Source: Leptolinea sp964424035 (GTDB lineage Bacteria > Chloroflexota > Anaerolineae > Anaerolineales > Anaerolineaceae). Taken from it: 47,236 nucleotides of DNA. The DNA is taken from positions 1-47,236 of the forward strand of contig CAYRHB010000010.1 of assembly GCA_964424035.1 (NCBI GenBank). The letters run 5' to 3'. Within the stretch, counting starts at the first letter, position 1. Each line of letters starts with the position of its first letter. Shown here piece after piece: positions 14,448 to 22,614 of this stretch. The notes below the pieces were generated by a model. The model saw only the letters and a list, made by a program, of their open reading frames with translations. It searched no databases and was not told the origin of the DNA. The position numbers were made by a program, and so were the translations under genes.

Positions 14448-15086
14448 TTATTCTTCTACGCTGTCGTCAAATTCTGCACTGTTCCGCAGTGTGCGACGGA
14501 TGAAATATACCATAACAAAAAGGAATACCAGGGAGGCACCCAGTAGAATATATTCGATCCCTTTTGAAATGGATGAGAGCATAATAGTGGCATGATACCC
14601 AATAAAGACCAGGGTACCGGTCCAGATCATTTCCCCAATAAATAAAGTGGGAAGCCATTTTTTTAGAGGAACTCTGGCAATGCCTGCCGCCAGAAGTGAT
14701 GGAATCATCAATCCAGAGGAGAGCTTTGCAAAGAACAAGATCTTCGAAGCGTGTTCATGCATCCCTTTTATGAGATTTGTCATCTGGCGGGGTTTGATAC
14801 CCAACCAACGTTGGTATGGTTGCAACCATTCCATCTTTCCTGCATAGCCTAGTCTGTACCAGACAACGTCGGCTGTTATATTTCCACCTGCTGCTGCGGC
14901 AAGTACCAATCCCGTTTTCAAATAGCCTGATGCAGATGCAGCCGAACCGAGGAGGGTGACAATAGGGCCTTCAACGGCAACCAGCAATGCGATGATCAGA
15001 TAACTCCATGAGCCAACCTGGTCAGACACAACACCAAATTGCAGGTTTTGCCAAAATGTTTTTACAATATCAATCATTACACTCAT
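14448..15086 (-). CDS. DedA/SNARE-associated (VTT domain) membrane protein
   Basis: A 212-residue DedA-family protein with about five membrane helices and re-entrant loops. Characteristic features are an acidic residue in the first hydrophobic segment (ALLVAVEGPIVTLLGSAASASG), the VTT-type stretch GNITADVVWYRLGYAG, and the later SSGLMIPSLLAAGIARVPLKKWLPTLFIGEMIWT, equivalent to the conserved 'F-x-R-x-x-x-G-x-x-x-M' loop. DedA members move undecaprenyl phosphate or phospholipids across the membrane. The neighbours (GT4 upstream in reading order, YdcF) fit an envelope role. Starts at 15086 or the ATG three codons later are both possible; neither has a strong ribosome site. Confidence 0.83.
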   Translation of the reverse strand: MSVMIDIVKTFWQNLQFGVVSDQVGSWSYLIIALLVAVEGPIVTLLGSAASASGYLKTGLVLAAAAGGNITADVVWYRLGYAGKMEWLQPYQRWLGIKPRQMTNLIKGMHEHASKILFFAKLSSGLMIPSLLAAGIARVPLKKWLPTLFIGEMIWTGTLVFIGYHATIMLSSISKGIEYILLGASLVFLFVMVYFIRRTLRNSAEFDDSVEE

Positions 15087-15420
15087 TTTCTCGCTACCGT
15101 CCTCAATTGCCTACTGTGTGATCTGGTGGATTAGCGGTGCAAGTTCGTCGCATTGACACACACACCAATAAACCCGCATAAGCGAGTTCCTGTGTCACAT
15201 TACTATCATAAACCGAAATCCCGGTATTTACAAGATTGCCAGGGGGATACAGCCACCCAAAAACCGTTCGTCTGGTATAGCAAACTGCAAAAATAAAACG
15301 GCCAAGGGGATTTTTTAAGGGGATTTTAAACCAATAAAAAAAAAAAAANNNNNNNNNNTGCACGTATGAATCAGGCAAGGGGGCTTTCTGGTCGGGTCTG
15401 TAATCCCTGATCAGAAAACT
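15087..15420. other. Gene-free region containing a 10-N assembly gap (15349-15358)
   Basis: No convincing gene, tRNA or promoter is seen. The Ns follow a run of 12 As, which is a typical place for an assembly to break or be scaffolded. A minus-strand open frame through the Ns has no start and no recognisable product. The true length and content of the gap are unknown, so the adjacency of the DedA and YdcF genes is uncertain. Confidence 0.9.
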
Positions 15421-16248
15421 CTATAACCAACCTCTCAGGCTATAAATGGCATACCCGATATATTCCTTGACCACGTTCGTAGTCAATCCCAGGGAACTTG
15501 AGTTGGGAAGAAGATTGACCAGGAAGGTTTCCAAATTGGGTGAAAACGTTCTTGCCCAGCCGTCCTCGGTCAGTGTGAAATCAGTCGGGGAGGGGATGAC
15601 ATTCAGACCTTGTTTTTTAAAAAGGGCCACAGAACGGGGCATATGCATGGCTGATGTAACAAGGATGATATTACTGTAACCCTTATCCTTCAGTATTTCT
15701 GAGGAATACAAGGCATCTTCATAGGTGTTCCGGGATTTGGATTGAAGGATAAGGGAATCGTCGGGAACTCCCAATTTCAATAGAATCTCCCGCATATCAG
15801 ATGCCGGGGAGTCGTCGGTTGATTCCATCCACTCGATCTTCCCGCCACTCAAGATTACAACCGGCGCTGCGCCGGAATGATACAGGTCCGCCGCATGGAT
15901 CAACCGGTCACCGGCACTATTGACCTCAACAGAGTTTCGTGGATACAGGGCAGATTCTGTTCCTCCACCGAGTACAACAATCGCATCCGCAGAAAGGCTT
16001 TCCGGTGAAGGTAAATATTGCCATTCAAGTGAACGGGCCAGTGTATAGGAAAACCACCGGTTTCCGCCACAAAAAAGTACAACAAAGGCGAAAATAAAAA
16101 GTACTCGAGAGATTTTCTGTTTACGGGAGAAAACCAAGCCAAGGAGGAATAAGAGTGTTGTCAGGCCAACAGGATAGATGAATAATGGCAGGAATTTGGA
16201 AAGAAATATAAACATGGCATCGATTGTAATCGATGAAAAGCCCTGCAT
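15421..16248 (-). CDS. YdcF/ElyC-family (DUF218) membrane protein
   Basis: A 275-residue protein with two N-terminal membrane helices (about 12-38 and 47-66) and an external or cytosolic DUF218 domain. That domain contains DAIVVLGGGTESALYPRNS at about 88-106, VVILSGGKIEW, SKSRNTYEDALYSSEIL and IILVTSAMHMPRSVALFKKQGL, all diagnostic of the family. E. coli ElyC with this layout affects undecaprenyl-phosphate metabolism and envelope integrity. The start could be 16248 or the ATG at 16215 just before the first helix. The MFS gene is divergent, 48 bp away from the 16248 start. A second family member lies at 37861-38538. Confidence 0.85.
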   Translation of the reverse strand: MQGFSSITIDAMFIFLSKFLPLFIYPVGLTTLLFLLGLVFSRKQKISRVLFIFAFVVLFCGGNRWFSYTLARSLEWQYLPSPESLSADAIVVLGGGTESALYPRNSVEVNSAGDRLIHAADLYHSGAAPVVILSGGKIEWMESTDDSPASDMREILLKLGVPDDSLILQSKSRNTYEDALYSSEILKDKGYSNIILVTSAMHMPRSVALFKKQGLNVIPSPTDFTLTEDGWARTFSPNLETFLVNLLPNSSSLGLTTNVVKEYIGYAIYSLRGWL

Positions 16249-16256
16249 GATATAAT
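16248..16256 (+). promoter_or_regulatory. Extended -10 promoter for the MFS gene
   Basis: TGA-TATAAT is a perfect extended -10 on the plus strand, giving a transcription start near 16263. The ATG at 16297 then has a leader of about 34 nt; a TTG at 16273 would have about 10 nt. The box overlaps the start of the divergent YdcF-like gene. Confidence 0.6.
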
Positions 16257-16296
16257 CAGCAGGTTATTTGTATTGGTCAAGAATAATTTAAAAGAT

Positions 16297-17745
16297 ATGA
16301 CAGTTATTGATTATTCCAAAAAGTGGCAGGTGCTGGTTTCAGTCTCCTTTGGCGTATTCCTGGCCACAATTGACAGCAGCATCGTAAATATCTCATTACC
16401 AACATTTGAGAAGGCATTGGATGCCAGTTTCGCGGCTGTCCAGTGGGTGGTTTTATCCTACCTGTTAACCATCACCGTTCTATTGCTTGGAATCGGGCGA
16501 CTCGCTGACATGGTTGGCAAGAAAACCCTGTATATCAGCGGTTTCCTGGTGTTTATGGTTGGTTCGTTCCTCTGCGGAATATCTTCCCGGGTGGAATATC
16601 TGATCTTGTTTCGTGTCCTTCAGGCAATAGGCGGTGCATTTTTAATGGCCTTGGGACCAGCTTTACTGGCTGAAGGATTCCCTCCCGAACAGCGCGGGCA
16701 GGCATTGGGTTTTAGCGGGCTGGCGGTGTCCCTGGGGATCATACTGGGACCTACTCTCGGTGGATTGATTTTGGCCAATTTCGGTTGGCATTGGATTTTT
16801 TTTGTTAATATTCCGGTGGGTATTATTGCGGTTGGTATAGCAATCCGTTCACTGCCTGTTGATTCACGCCGGCATGGTGAAAAATTTGATTTTTGGGGAG
16901 CATTTCTTCTCTTTGCGTCTCTAACTTCGCTTTTATTTGGTCTAACATTTTCCCAGGATTATGGATTCCTATCCTTTCAGACAATATGTTTGTTTGCAGC
17001 ATTTATCATGTTCCTTTTTCTATTCATTCGAACAGAAAAAAGTATTCCACAACCTGTAATTGATCTGTCACTGTTTGAAAATGGATTGTTCCGGATCAAT
17101 CTTGTCACAGGTTTGATGACATTTATTGCCAGTGCCGGCACGGTATTGCTTATGCCGTTTTATTTGCAGAATGTTCTGGGATACGATCCGGAACTTGCCG
17201 GACTGCTTATGGCCATTTTCCCAGTCGCGCTTGGTATTTCTGGACCAATCGCCGGTTGGTTATCTGATCGATATGGTTTCAGGTTATTGACGGTAATCGG
17301 TTTATCCGTTCTAAGTCTGGGTTATTTCAATCTAACACGGTTTTCTACCCAAACCACATGGCAGGATTTTGTCCTGATCTATATGCCATTGGGAATTGGC
17401 ATGGGGCTGTTCCAGAGCCCGAATAACTCTGCCATCTTGAGTAACGCTGCACCCAATAGAATGGGTGTTGTATCCGGACTTCTGGCTATCAGCCGAACAC
17501 TGGGACAAACAAGTGGTGTGGCGATAATTGGTGCGTTCTGGACCTCGCTGGTTTTCACTCAAACTGGTTTTCTCAGTGAAGGAGCAACCGCAGCTGAGCC
17601 AACCATTCAGGTTGAAAGTATGCGAATCGTATTTCTTCTGCTTGGAGTCCTTCTCCTCATAGGTACTTCGCTGAGTATTTATGCATGGATCGTGGAAAAA
17701 AGGAAGACTCTTGCAACCTGTCCGTCCATTTCCCTGGAAGAATAA
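16297..17745 (+). CDS. MFS transporter, DHA2 (14-helix EmrB/QacA-type) drug exporter
   Basis: A 482-residue polytopic protein with about 14 helices. The first helix has GVFLATIDSSIVNISLPTF, with the Asp-Ser pattern typical of DHA2. Motif A appears as GIGRLADMVGKKTLYISGF, motif C as GFSGLAVSLGIILGPTLGGLI, and the second half has AGWLSDRYGFRLLT. DHA2 proteins export drugs or lipophilic compounds with protons. ATG at 16297 is preferred because the predicted transcript starts near 16263; TTG at 16273 would add 8 residues. Neither has a clear ribosome site. A strong hairpin follows the stop codon. The substrate cannot be inferred. Confidence 0.88.
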   Translation: MTVIDYSKKWQVLVSVSFGVFLATIDSSIVNISLPTFEKALDASFAAVQWVVLSYLLTITVLLLGIGRLADMVGKKTLYISGFLVFMVGSFLCGISSRVEYLILFRVLQAIGGAFLMALGPALLAEGFPPEQRGQALGFSGLAVSLGIILGPTLGGLILANFGWHWIFFVNIPVGIIAVGIAIRSLPVDSRRHGEKFDFWGAFLLFASLTSLLFGLTFSQDYGFLSFQTICLFAAFIMFLFLFIRTEKSIPQPVIDLSLFENGLFRINLVTGLMTFIASAGTVLLMPFYLQNVLGYDPELAGLLMAIFPVALGISGPIAGWLSDRYGFRLLTVIGLSVLSLGYFNLTRFSTQTTWQDFVLIYMPLGIGMGLFQSPNNSAILSNAAPNRMGVVSGLLAISRTLGQTSGVAIIGAFWTSLVFTQTGFLSEGATAAEPTIQVESMRIVFLLLGVLLLIGTSLSIYAWIVEKRKTLATCPSISLEE

Positions 17746-17748
17746 ACG

Positions 17749-17780
17749 AACCGGGAAAAGGATTTTCCCTTTTCCCGGTT
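17749..17780. terminator. Hairpin terminator between converging MFS gene and hpf
   Basis: A perfect 13-bp stem (AACCGGGAAAAGG / CCTTTTCCCGGTT) with a 6-nt loop directly after the MFS stop codon. U-tracts are short on both sides, so strength is uncertain, but position and stability fit a shared terminator. Confidence 0.75.
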
Positions 17781-17799
17781 GTAAAAACCCTGAATGTGG

Positions 17800-18363
17800 C
17801 TATCCAACTTTTGGTTCGATCAAACCAAAACTACCATCACGCCGACGATACAAAACATTTATCTGACTGGTATTTGCATTGTAAAAAATGAAGAAGTTTT
17901 CATGTCCAAGAAGGGCCATTTGTTCAATCGCTTCAGACTCATCCATGGGGACCAGCGTGAATTCTTTTCTCCGGACAACAGAAGGTTCTGCAGAGCGTTC
18001 TTCAATCTCAGATTCTAACGGAGCAATGGCTGAAGCCGGTGTTCCATCTCCACGTCCACGTTCCCTTTTCCCTTTATACCTTTCGATCTGCCGCTGCATC
18101 TTATCGAGGGTGGCATCAAGAGCGGTAAATACATCATCTGCCCGCTCTTCCGCCCGGAGGATATATCCTTTTCCCCGTATGGTGATCTGGGCAACATTAC
18201 GATCGTTCATATTTCGGGCATTTTTAAGATGCGAGAGATCGATTTTGACTTCATCAATGAGTGGAAGCAACCTGTCAAATTTTGCCACCTTCTTATTGAT
18301 ATAGTCACTTATTCGTTCTGTTACCTCCATGTTCTTAGCTGAAATTTCGACCTTGAAATCCAT
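17800..18363 (-). CDS. hpf: Ribosome hibernation promoting factor, long form
   Basis: Binds the 30S decoding region and makes inactive 100S ribosome dimers in stationary phase. The 187-residue length is that of long HPF. The N-terminal S30AE domain (1-100) starts MDFKVEISAKNMEVTERISDYINKKV and has LRAEERADDVFTALDATLDKM. A charged linker (about 100-128) leads to the C-terminal dimerisation domain (RRKEFTLVPMDESEAIEQMALLGHENFFIFYNA). AAGGAGG lies just before the ATG. It is 18 bp downstream of comF, at the end of the tad gene cluster, so it may be read through from there. Confidence 0.95.
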   Translation of the reverse strand: MDFKVEISAKNMEVTERISDYINKKVAKFDRLLPLIDEVKIDLSHLKNARNMNDRNVAQITIRGKGYILRAEERADDVFTALDATLDKMQRQIERYKGKRERGRGDGTPASAIAPLESEIEERSAEPSVVRRKEFTLVPMDESEAIEQMALLGHENFFIFYNANTSQINVLYRRRDGSFGLIEPKVG

Positions 18364-18381
18364 AGAAGCCTCCTTGACAGC

Positions 18382-19097
18382 TTATTTGATAGATCCACCT
18401 GTTCTCCCGGTTTTCTTTAGCGGAGCCCTTGCCAGGGTCAGGGCAAATACTTTTTGGGCTCCAGCCAATTTTAGAGCACTGGCACATTCTGAAATGGTTG
18501 AACCTGTAGTGGATACATCATCTATTATTATTACAGATTTTAAGGCAACTTGCGAAATGTTTGCATAAAAAGCGCCTGAAACATTTTTCCGTCTTTCAAC
18601 GGCTGAAAGGTCAATTTGGCTTCTGGTGTCTTTGATCCGTTTAATTGCCGTTGAAGAATAGAGTTTTCCGATAATTGCTGCGAATGGTCTGGCAATGCAT
18701 TCAGCCTGGTTATAACCCCTTGAACGAAATCGTTCCCTACTGAGGGGAACTGAGGTAACAAGATCAACCGGCCAATCTAAATTTTGAAATCGCTCTACGA
18801 GGATTGAAGCGAGTATTTCTCCCATCCCGGTATCATTATTGTATTTCAAACGATGCAAAGCTTCGCGGGTAACACCGTCAAACATGGTTGCAGATCGGAG
18901 CATATCAAAAGCAGGTGGTTTTTTTTTACAATCTTCACAAGTATTCTTGTTTTTTCCCGGTTCCCCACAAATCGGGCAAACTGGACCATCGATAAATTTG
19001 ATGGAGGAGCGGCAGTCATTACAAAGCCGTTCACCCGGTTTCTGGCAACCAGGACATATGGGCGGAAATATCCAATCAAGGGCTTTCCAGAGACCAT
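18382..19097 (-). CDS. comF: ComF-family phosphoribosyltransferase-like protein with a disrupted 5' end
   Basis: A ComF/GntX homologue, linked in several bacteria to DNA uptake. The C-terminal phosphoribosyltransferase domain has LHRLKYNNDTGMGEIL, VPLSRERFRSRGYNQAE and the PRPP loop SVIIIDDVSTTGSTI. The N-terminal zinc region (CPGC, CNDC, CPIC, CEDC pairs, about 18944-19055) lies in the same frame, upstream of the internal Met at 18903. However, this frame has no ATG, GTG or TTG upstream, back into tadC. The only ATG in a suitable place (19097) is one frame off; one extra base after its fifth codon would give MVSGK-A-LDWIFPPIC, a normal ComF start. A frameshift, an assembly indel or a non-standard start is implied. 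It follows tadC by 63 bp. Confidence 0.75.
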
Positions 19098-19160
19098 TGT
19101 TGAGTTTATAAGAAAACTGCTGCCGGTGGACGGCAGCAGTCGGAGGGACCTGATTCTTGT

Positions 19161-20123
19161 CTATTGGAACATTCCTCCAAGGGCGGAATGCATCAAGCGG
19201 AAGGCGGCTGGTGTTAGCAGTACGATCATCAATGAAGGGAAGATCAGCAATGCCATTGGAACCAGCATTTTAATCGGGACTTTATGTGCTTCCTCTTCTG
19301 CCAGTTGGCGGCGCCGGATACGCATCTGATCAGATTGGATCCGCAACACCTTGGCCAGACTGACACCAAGTTGCTCACTCTGAATGACAGCTGCGACAAA
19401 ACTTGTCATTTCCGGGATACCAATTCTTTCTGCCATGGTACGCAGAGCTTCACGCCGCAGTTTTCCAAGTTGCACTTCCCGAATTGCCCGGGCAAACGCC
19501 AGGCTCAGTTCGGTCTCCCATTTTTCTGCCACTTTCGACATGGCGGCATCAAATCCCAGACCTGCTTCCACACAAATGGTCAAAAGATCAAGGGCGTCTG
19601 GCATGGCACGGCGGACATTTTTCTGGCGGCGGTTGATTGCAGAACTCAGTAAGAGTTGAGGAATAAAGAACCCCAGAAGGGAAAAGATCAGCACAATGAG
19701 AATGACGATTCCCAGAGGCCAGTTGACATGTGCCATAGAAAAGACCAGGAAAAGCATACCGCCGAAGAAAACAAAGGAAATGAATTGGAGGGCCATCATC
19801 ATGGTCGGGTCCAATTTACCCGGACTTCCGGCAAGTTCCAGTTTCTTGGCGGTGTTCTGAAGCGCGTTTTGAGGCGTAAAGCGGATGGCTATTTCACCCA
19901 ATTTACGGGCAACCGGATAGATCACACGCTCAGAAAATGGCAGGGAAAGTTCAAGTTTTTCCAGGTTGACTACTTCGCCTGTGGTATTGATCTCTTCCAA
20001 CCGTTCCTGCAGAATACGATTGTTCTGAAAAGATGGATTGCGGAGGCCAATGACGACGAGTATGGCCGCCACAATCAAAACAACTCCGATGAGAATGAGA
20101 AATCCGATCAAGATGTTAGACAT
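19161..20123 (-). CDS. tadC: Tad pilus assembly membrane protein TadC
   Basis: An inner-membrane platform protein of the Tad (Flp) pilus system, type II secretion F family. The 320-residue protein has an N-terminal helix (5-27), two helices near 107-145 and a C-terminal helix near 285-307. The cytosolic T2SF domain has RRAMPDALDLLTICVEAGLGFDAAMSKVAEKW (first family motif) and SEQLGVSLAKVLRIQSDQMRIRRRQLAEEEAHKVPIKMLVPM. It lies 24 bp after tadB in the same direction, the usual tadB-tadC pair. The GGATG upstream is a modest ribosome site. Confidence 0.93.
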   Translation of the reverse strand: MSNILIGFLILIGVVLIVAAILVVIGLRNPSFQNNRILQERLEEINTTGEVVNLEKLELSLPFSERVIYPVARKLGEIAIRFTPQNALQNTAKKLELAGSPGKLDPTMMMALQFISFVFFGGMLFLVFSMAHVNWPLGIVILIVLIFSLLGFFIPQLLLSSAINRRQKNVRRAMPDALDLLTICVEAGLGFDAAMSKVAEKWETELSLAFARAIREVQLGKLRREALRTMAERIGIPEMTSFVAAVIQSEQLGVSLAKVLRIQSDQMRIRRRQLAEEEAHKVPIKMLVPMALLIFPSLMIVLLTPAAFRLMHSALGGMFQ

Positions 20124-20147
20124 AATTCACATCCATTCTAAAACCGA

Positions 20148-21113
20148 CTAGACTTCTATATCGCCCAGTTTGTTCATAACCATATAACCAATGAAGATGA
20201 GCAAAGCGCCTACCGCCAGGGCGATATACCCGCATGGAGAGTTTTCTGGTTTAAAGAACTCCTCCATATACTGGCGGTTTAGCAGGTAAAGGATGCCGAT
20301 CACAAAAAGAGGCAACATAGCCAAAAACCGACCTGAATACATGACCTGTGCGGTCAGTACACGGATCTCGCCTTTGATGCGGACACGTTCACGGATCGTA
20401 TAGCTGATCGTGTCCATGATCTCTGCGAGGTTGCCACCAACCTCGCGTTGAACATTGATGGCGGTGATTACAAGGTCAAGGTCGTCACTGGGAATACGAC
20501 GCAACAGGTTGTCCAGTGATTTCTCCATGGTCACACCCAATTGCATTTCCTGAACAACACGTCGGAATTCATCGCAGATTGGGGGTGGCATTTCACGGCT
20601 TACAGCTTCCATGGCTTGCATAGTTGAAAAACCGGCACGCAGACCGTTGACCATCAGGTTCAACATATCAGGGAGCTGTTCATTGAATTTGATCAGACGT
20701 TTGCCCTGTTGTCTTTTCAAGTACATAAAGGGAAGATACAACCCACCCATTGCCCCCAAAATTCCAAGGATAATATTTTGGCCGCTGAAGAACCAGAGTA
20801 CCAGGCCAACACCAAAAGCCGCAATGATCATTGTGGCAATGAATTCACCCGGTTTCAGTTTCAGGTCAGCCCGTGCAATATTCTTGGATAATCTGTCACC
20901 AAGTGAAGAGCCTTCAACACGGCGATTGATCCAGTTGGTTAAAGGCGTGGCAGCCTGTTGCTTTATCTCCTCCTCAACGACGGCTGCGTCGACGTATTGT
21001 CCAAGGCGTTCGTCGACTATGTCCCGTTCGCTGCGGACAGAAACTATGATGCCAATGATCAGGAGCAATACGGCAACACTTCCTCCAATCAAGAAGAAGA
21101 CTACCAGACTCAT
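20148..21113 (-). CDS. tadB: Tad pilus assembly membrane protein TadB
   Basis: Partner of TadC in the inner-membrane platform. The 321-residue protein has an N-terminal helix (3-25), a pair of helices near 95-135 and C-terminal helices near 268-320. The T2SF domain includes NEQLPDMLNLMVNGLRAGFSTMQAMEAVSREMPPPICDEF and NLLRRIPSDDLDLVITAINVQREVGGNLAEIMDTIS. AGGA precedes the ATG. It follows cpaF by 50 bp in the same orientation and is likely part of the flp to tadC transcription unit. Confidence 0.93.
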   Translation of the reverse strand: MSLVVFFLIGGSVAVLLLIIGIIVSVRSERDIVDERLGQYVDAAVVEEEIKQQAATPLTNWINRRVEGSSLGDRLSKNIARADLKLKPGEFIATMIIAAFGVGLVLWFFSGQNIILGILGAMGGLYLPFMYLKRQQGKRLIKFNEQLPDMLNLMVNGLRAGFSTMQAMEAVSREMPPPICDEFRRVVQEMQLGVTMEKSLDNLLRRIPSDDLDLVITAINVQREVGGNLAEIMDTISYTIRERVRIKGEIRVLTAQVMYSGRFLAMLPLFVIGILYLLNRQYMEEFFKPENSPCGYIALAVGALLIFIGYMVMNKLGDIEV

Positions 21114-21163
21114 GGGAGCATCCTGTTCATAGTCCTGAAAATTCCTGGTTCAGTCAAAAGTAG

Positions 21164-22585
21164 TTATCTCCGTCCAAGACCGAAAATGGATGTGGGTAGA
21201 TTAATACCGGAAGCACGGATCTTTTCAATAAATTTCGGAACGAGACCGCTGGGACGTAACATACCAATGATCTGTCCATTTTCGATACCGGCCTGTTCAA
21301 AAGCGAATACATCTGTGGTGGTGATGACATCACCTTCCATACCCAGAACCTCAGTCATGTATGTTACCTTGCGTGTACCATCACGCATACGATCCTGGTG
21401 GATGATCAGGTCAATAGCGGAAGATACCTGCTCGCGAATAGCGCGAACAGGAAGGTCCATACCAGCCATAAGGACCATGGTTTCCAGACGAGCCAGTGTA
21501 TCCCGTGGACTGTTGGAGTGGAGGGTGGTCATGGAACCTTCATGACCGGTGTTCATTGCCTGCAGCATATCCAGCGCGGCTTCGTCGCGGATTTCACCGA
21601 CGATTATGCGATCGGGCCGCATACGAAGGGCGTTCACCACAAGCGCACGGATTGTGATCTCTCCCTTTCCTTCAATGTTCATCGGACGTGATTCCATGGT
21701 CACGACGTGTTCCTGCTGCAACTGGAGCTCTGCCGCGTTTTCAATGGTTATGATACGTTCGTCACCGGGAATAAAACTGGATAATACATTCAGAAGGGTG
21801 GTTTTACCGGAACCGGTACCACCGGAGATCACAATGTTTAATCGGGCTTCAACGCAGGCTTTCAGAAATTGCATGGCTTCAGGAGTGATGGAGCCATAGC
21901 CAATCAATTGCTCAACGGTAATGGGCCGCTTGGAAAATTTACGAATGGTCAAAACCGGGCCAACCAGGGAAATCGGCGGAATGACGGCGTTAACGCGCGA
22001 GCCATCCGGTAGACGGGCATCAACATATGGACTTGATTCGTCGATCCTACGGCCGAGAGGAGAAACGATACGGTCAATGATCCGCAGCACGTGGTCATCA
22101 CTTTCGAAGGTCAGATTTGATTTAATGATCTTTCCACGCTTTTCCACGTAAATGTGTTTCGCGCCATTGACCATGATTTCTGTGATAGCTTCGTCATCCA
22201 GAAGAGGATCTAGAGGTCCAAACCCCAGAAGTTCCGCGCAAATCGATTCGTGAAGCCTGAGTTTCTCAGGTCTTGAGATGGTCATATGTTCTTCAATGAT
22301 CATCTCGTCAATAACCCGTTCGATCTGCTGCCGCAATTGTTCCTTGCGGGTCATGTCGGTTGTAGGCTCCAGCGTGGCAAGAAGTTTATTTTGAACCCGA
22401 TTCTTGAATTCAGTTAATCCTTCCATGCTGGTAGTCATATTCGCAGCCATTGCCGGGCGAGGTTGTGGATTCATAGGAGGTGGAGCTGGACGGTTGCCAT
22501 CTGTTCCAGAACCATTATTGCCACCCTGTTCCCGGGGTGGAAGATTTCCTGAATCACCTGTATTGAACCTTTTAAGCAAAGCCAT
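21164..22585 (-). CDS. cpaF: CpaF/TadA secretion ATPase of the Tad pilus
   Basis: Hexameric ATPase that powers assembly of the Flp pilus. The 473-residue protein has a disordered glycine/proline-rich N-terminus (10-45), then the N-terminal domain (LLGFGPLDPLLDDEAITEIMVNG) and the core with Walker A GGTGSGKTT at about 255-263, an Asp box (ERIITIENAAELQLQQEHVV), Walker B (RPDRIIVGEIRDEAALDMLQAMNTGHEGSMTTLHSN) and a His box. GGAGG lies before the ATG. It is followed by tadB and preceded by the CpaE-like gene, 29 bp away. Confidence 0.96.
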   Translation of the reverse strand: MALLKRFNTGDSGNLPPREQGGNNGSGTDGNRPAPPPMNPQPRPAMAANMTTSMEGLTEFKNRVQNKLLATLEPTTDMTRKEQLRQQIERVIDEMIIEEHMTISRPEKLRLHESICAELLGFGPLDPLLDDEAITEIMVNGAKHIYVEKRGKIIKSNLTFESDDHVLRIIDRIVSPLGRRIDESSPYVDARLPDGSRVNAVIPPISLVGPVLTIRKFSKRPITVEQLIGYGSITPEAMQFLKACVEARLNIVISGGTGSGKTTLLNVLSSFIPGDERIITIENAAELQLQQEHVVTMESRPMNIEGKGEITIRALVVNALRMRPDRIIVGEIRDEAALDMLQAMNTGHEGSMTTLHSNSPRDTLARLETMVLMAGMDLPVRAIREQVSSAIDLIIHQDRMRDGTRKVTYMTEVLGMEGDVITTTDVFAFEQAGIENGQIIGMLRPSGLVPKFIEKIRASGINLPTSIFGLGRR

Positions 22586-22614
22586 TAGTAACCTCCAAAA
22601 TCAATCCACCCTGA

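Noticed and set aside
15103..15378. Minus-strand open frame running through the N gap
   Set aside because: It crosses Ns, has no start codon with a ribosome site, and its translation resembles no family; the region is an assembly join.
19656..20141. 161-residue plus-strand frame opposite tadC
   Set aside because: Highly charged low-complexity translation antisense to a clear gene; no ribosome site or family resemblance.
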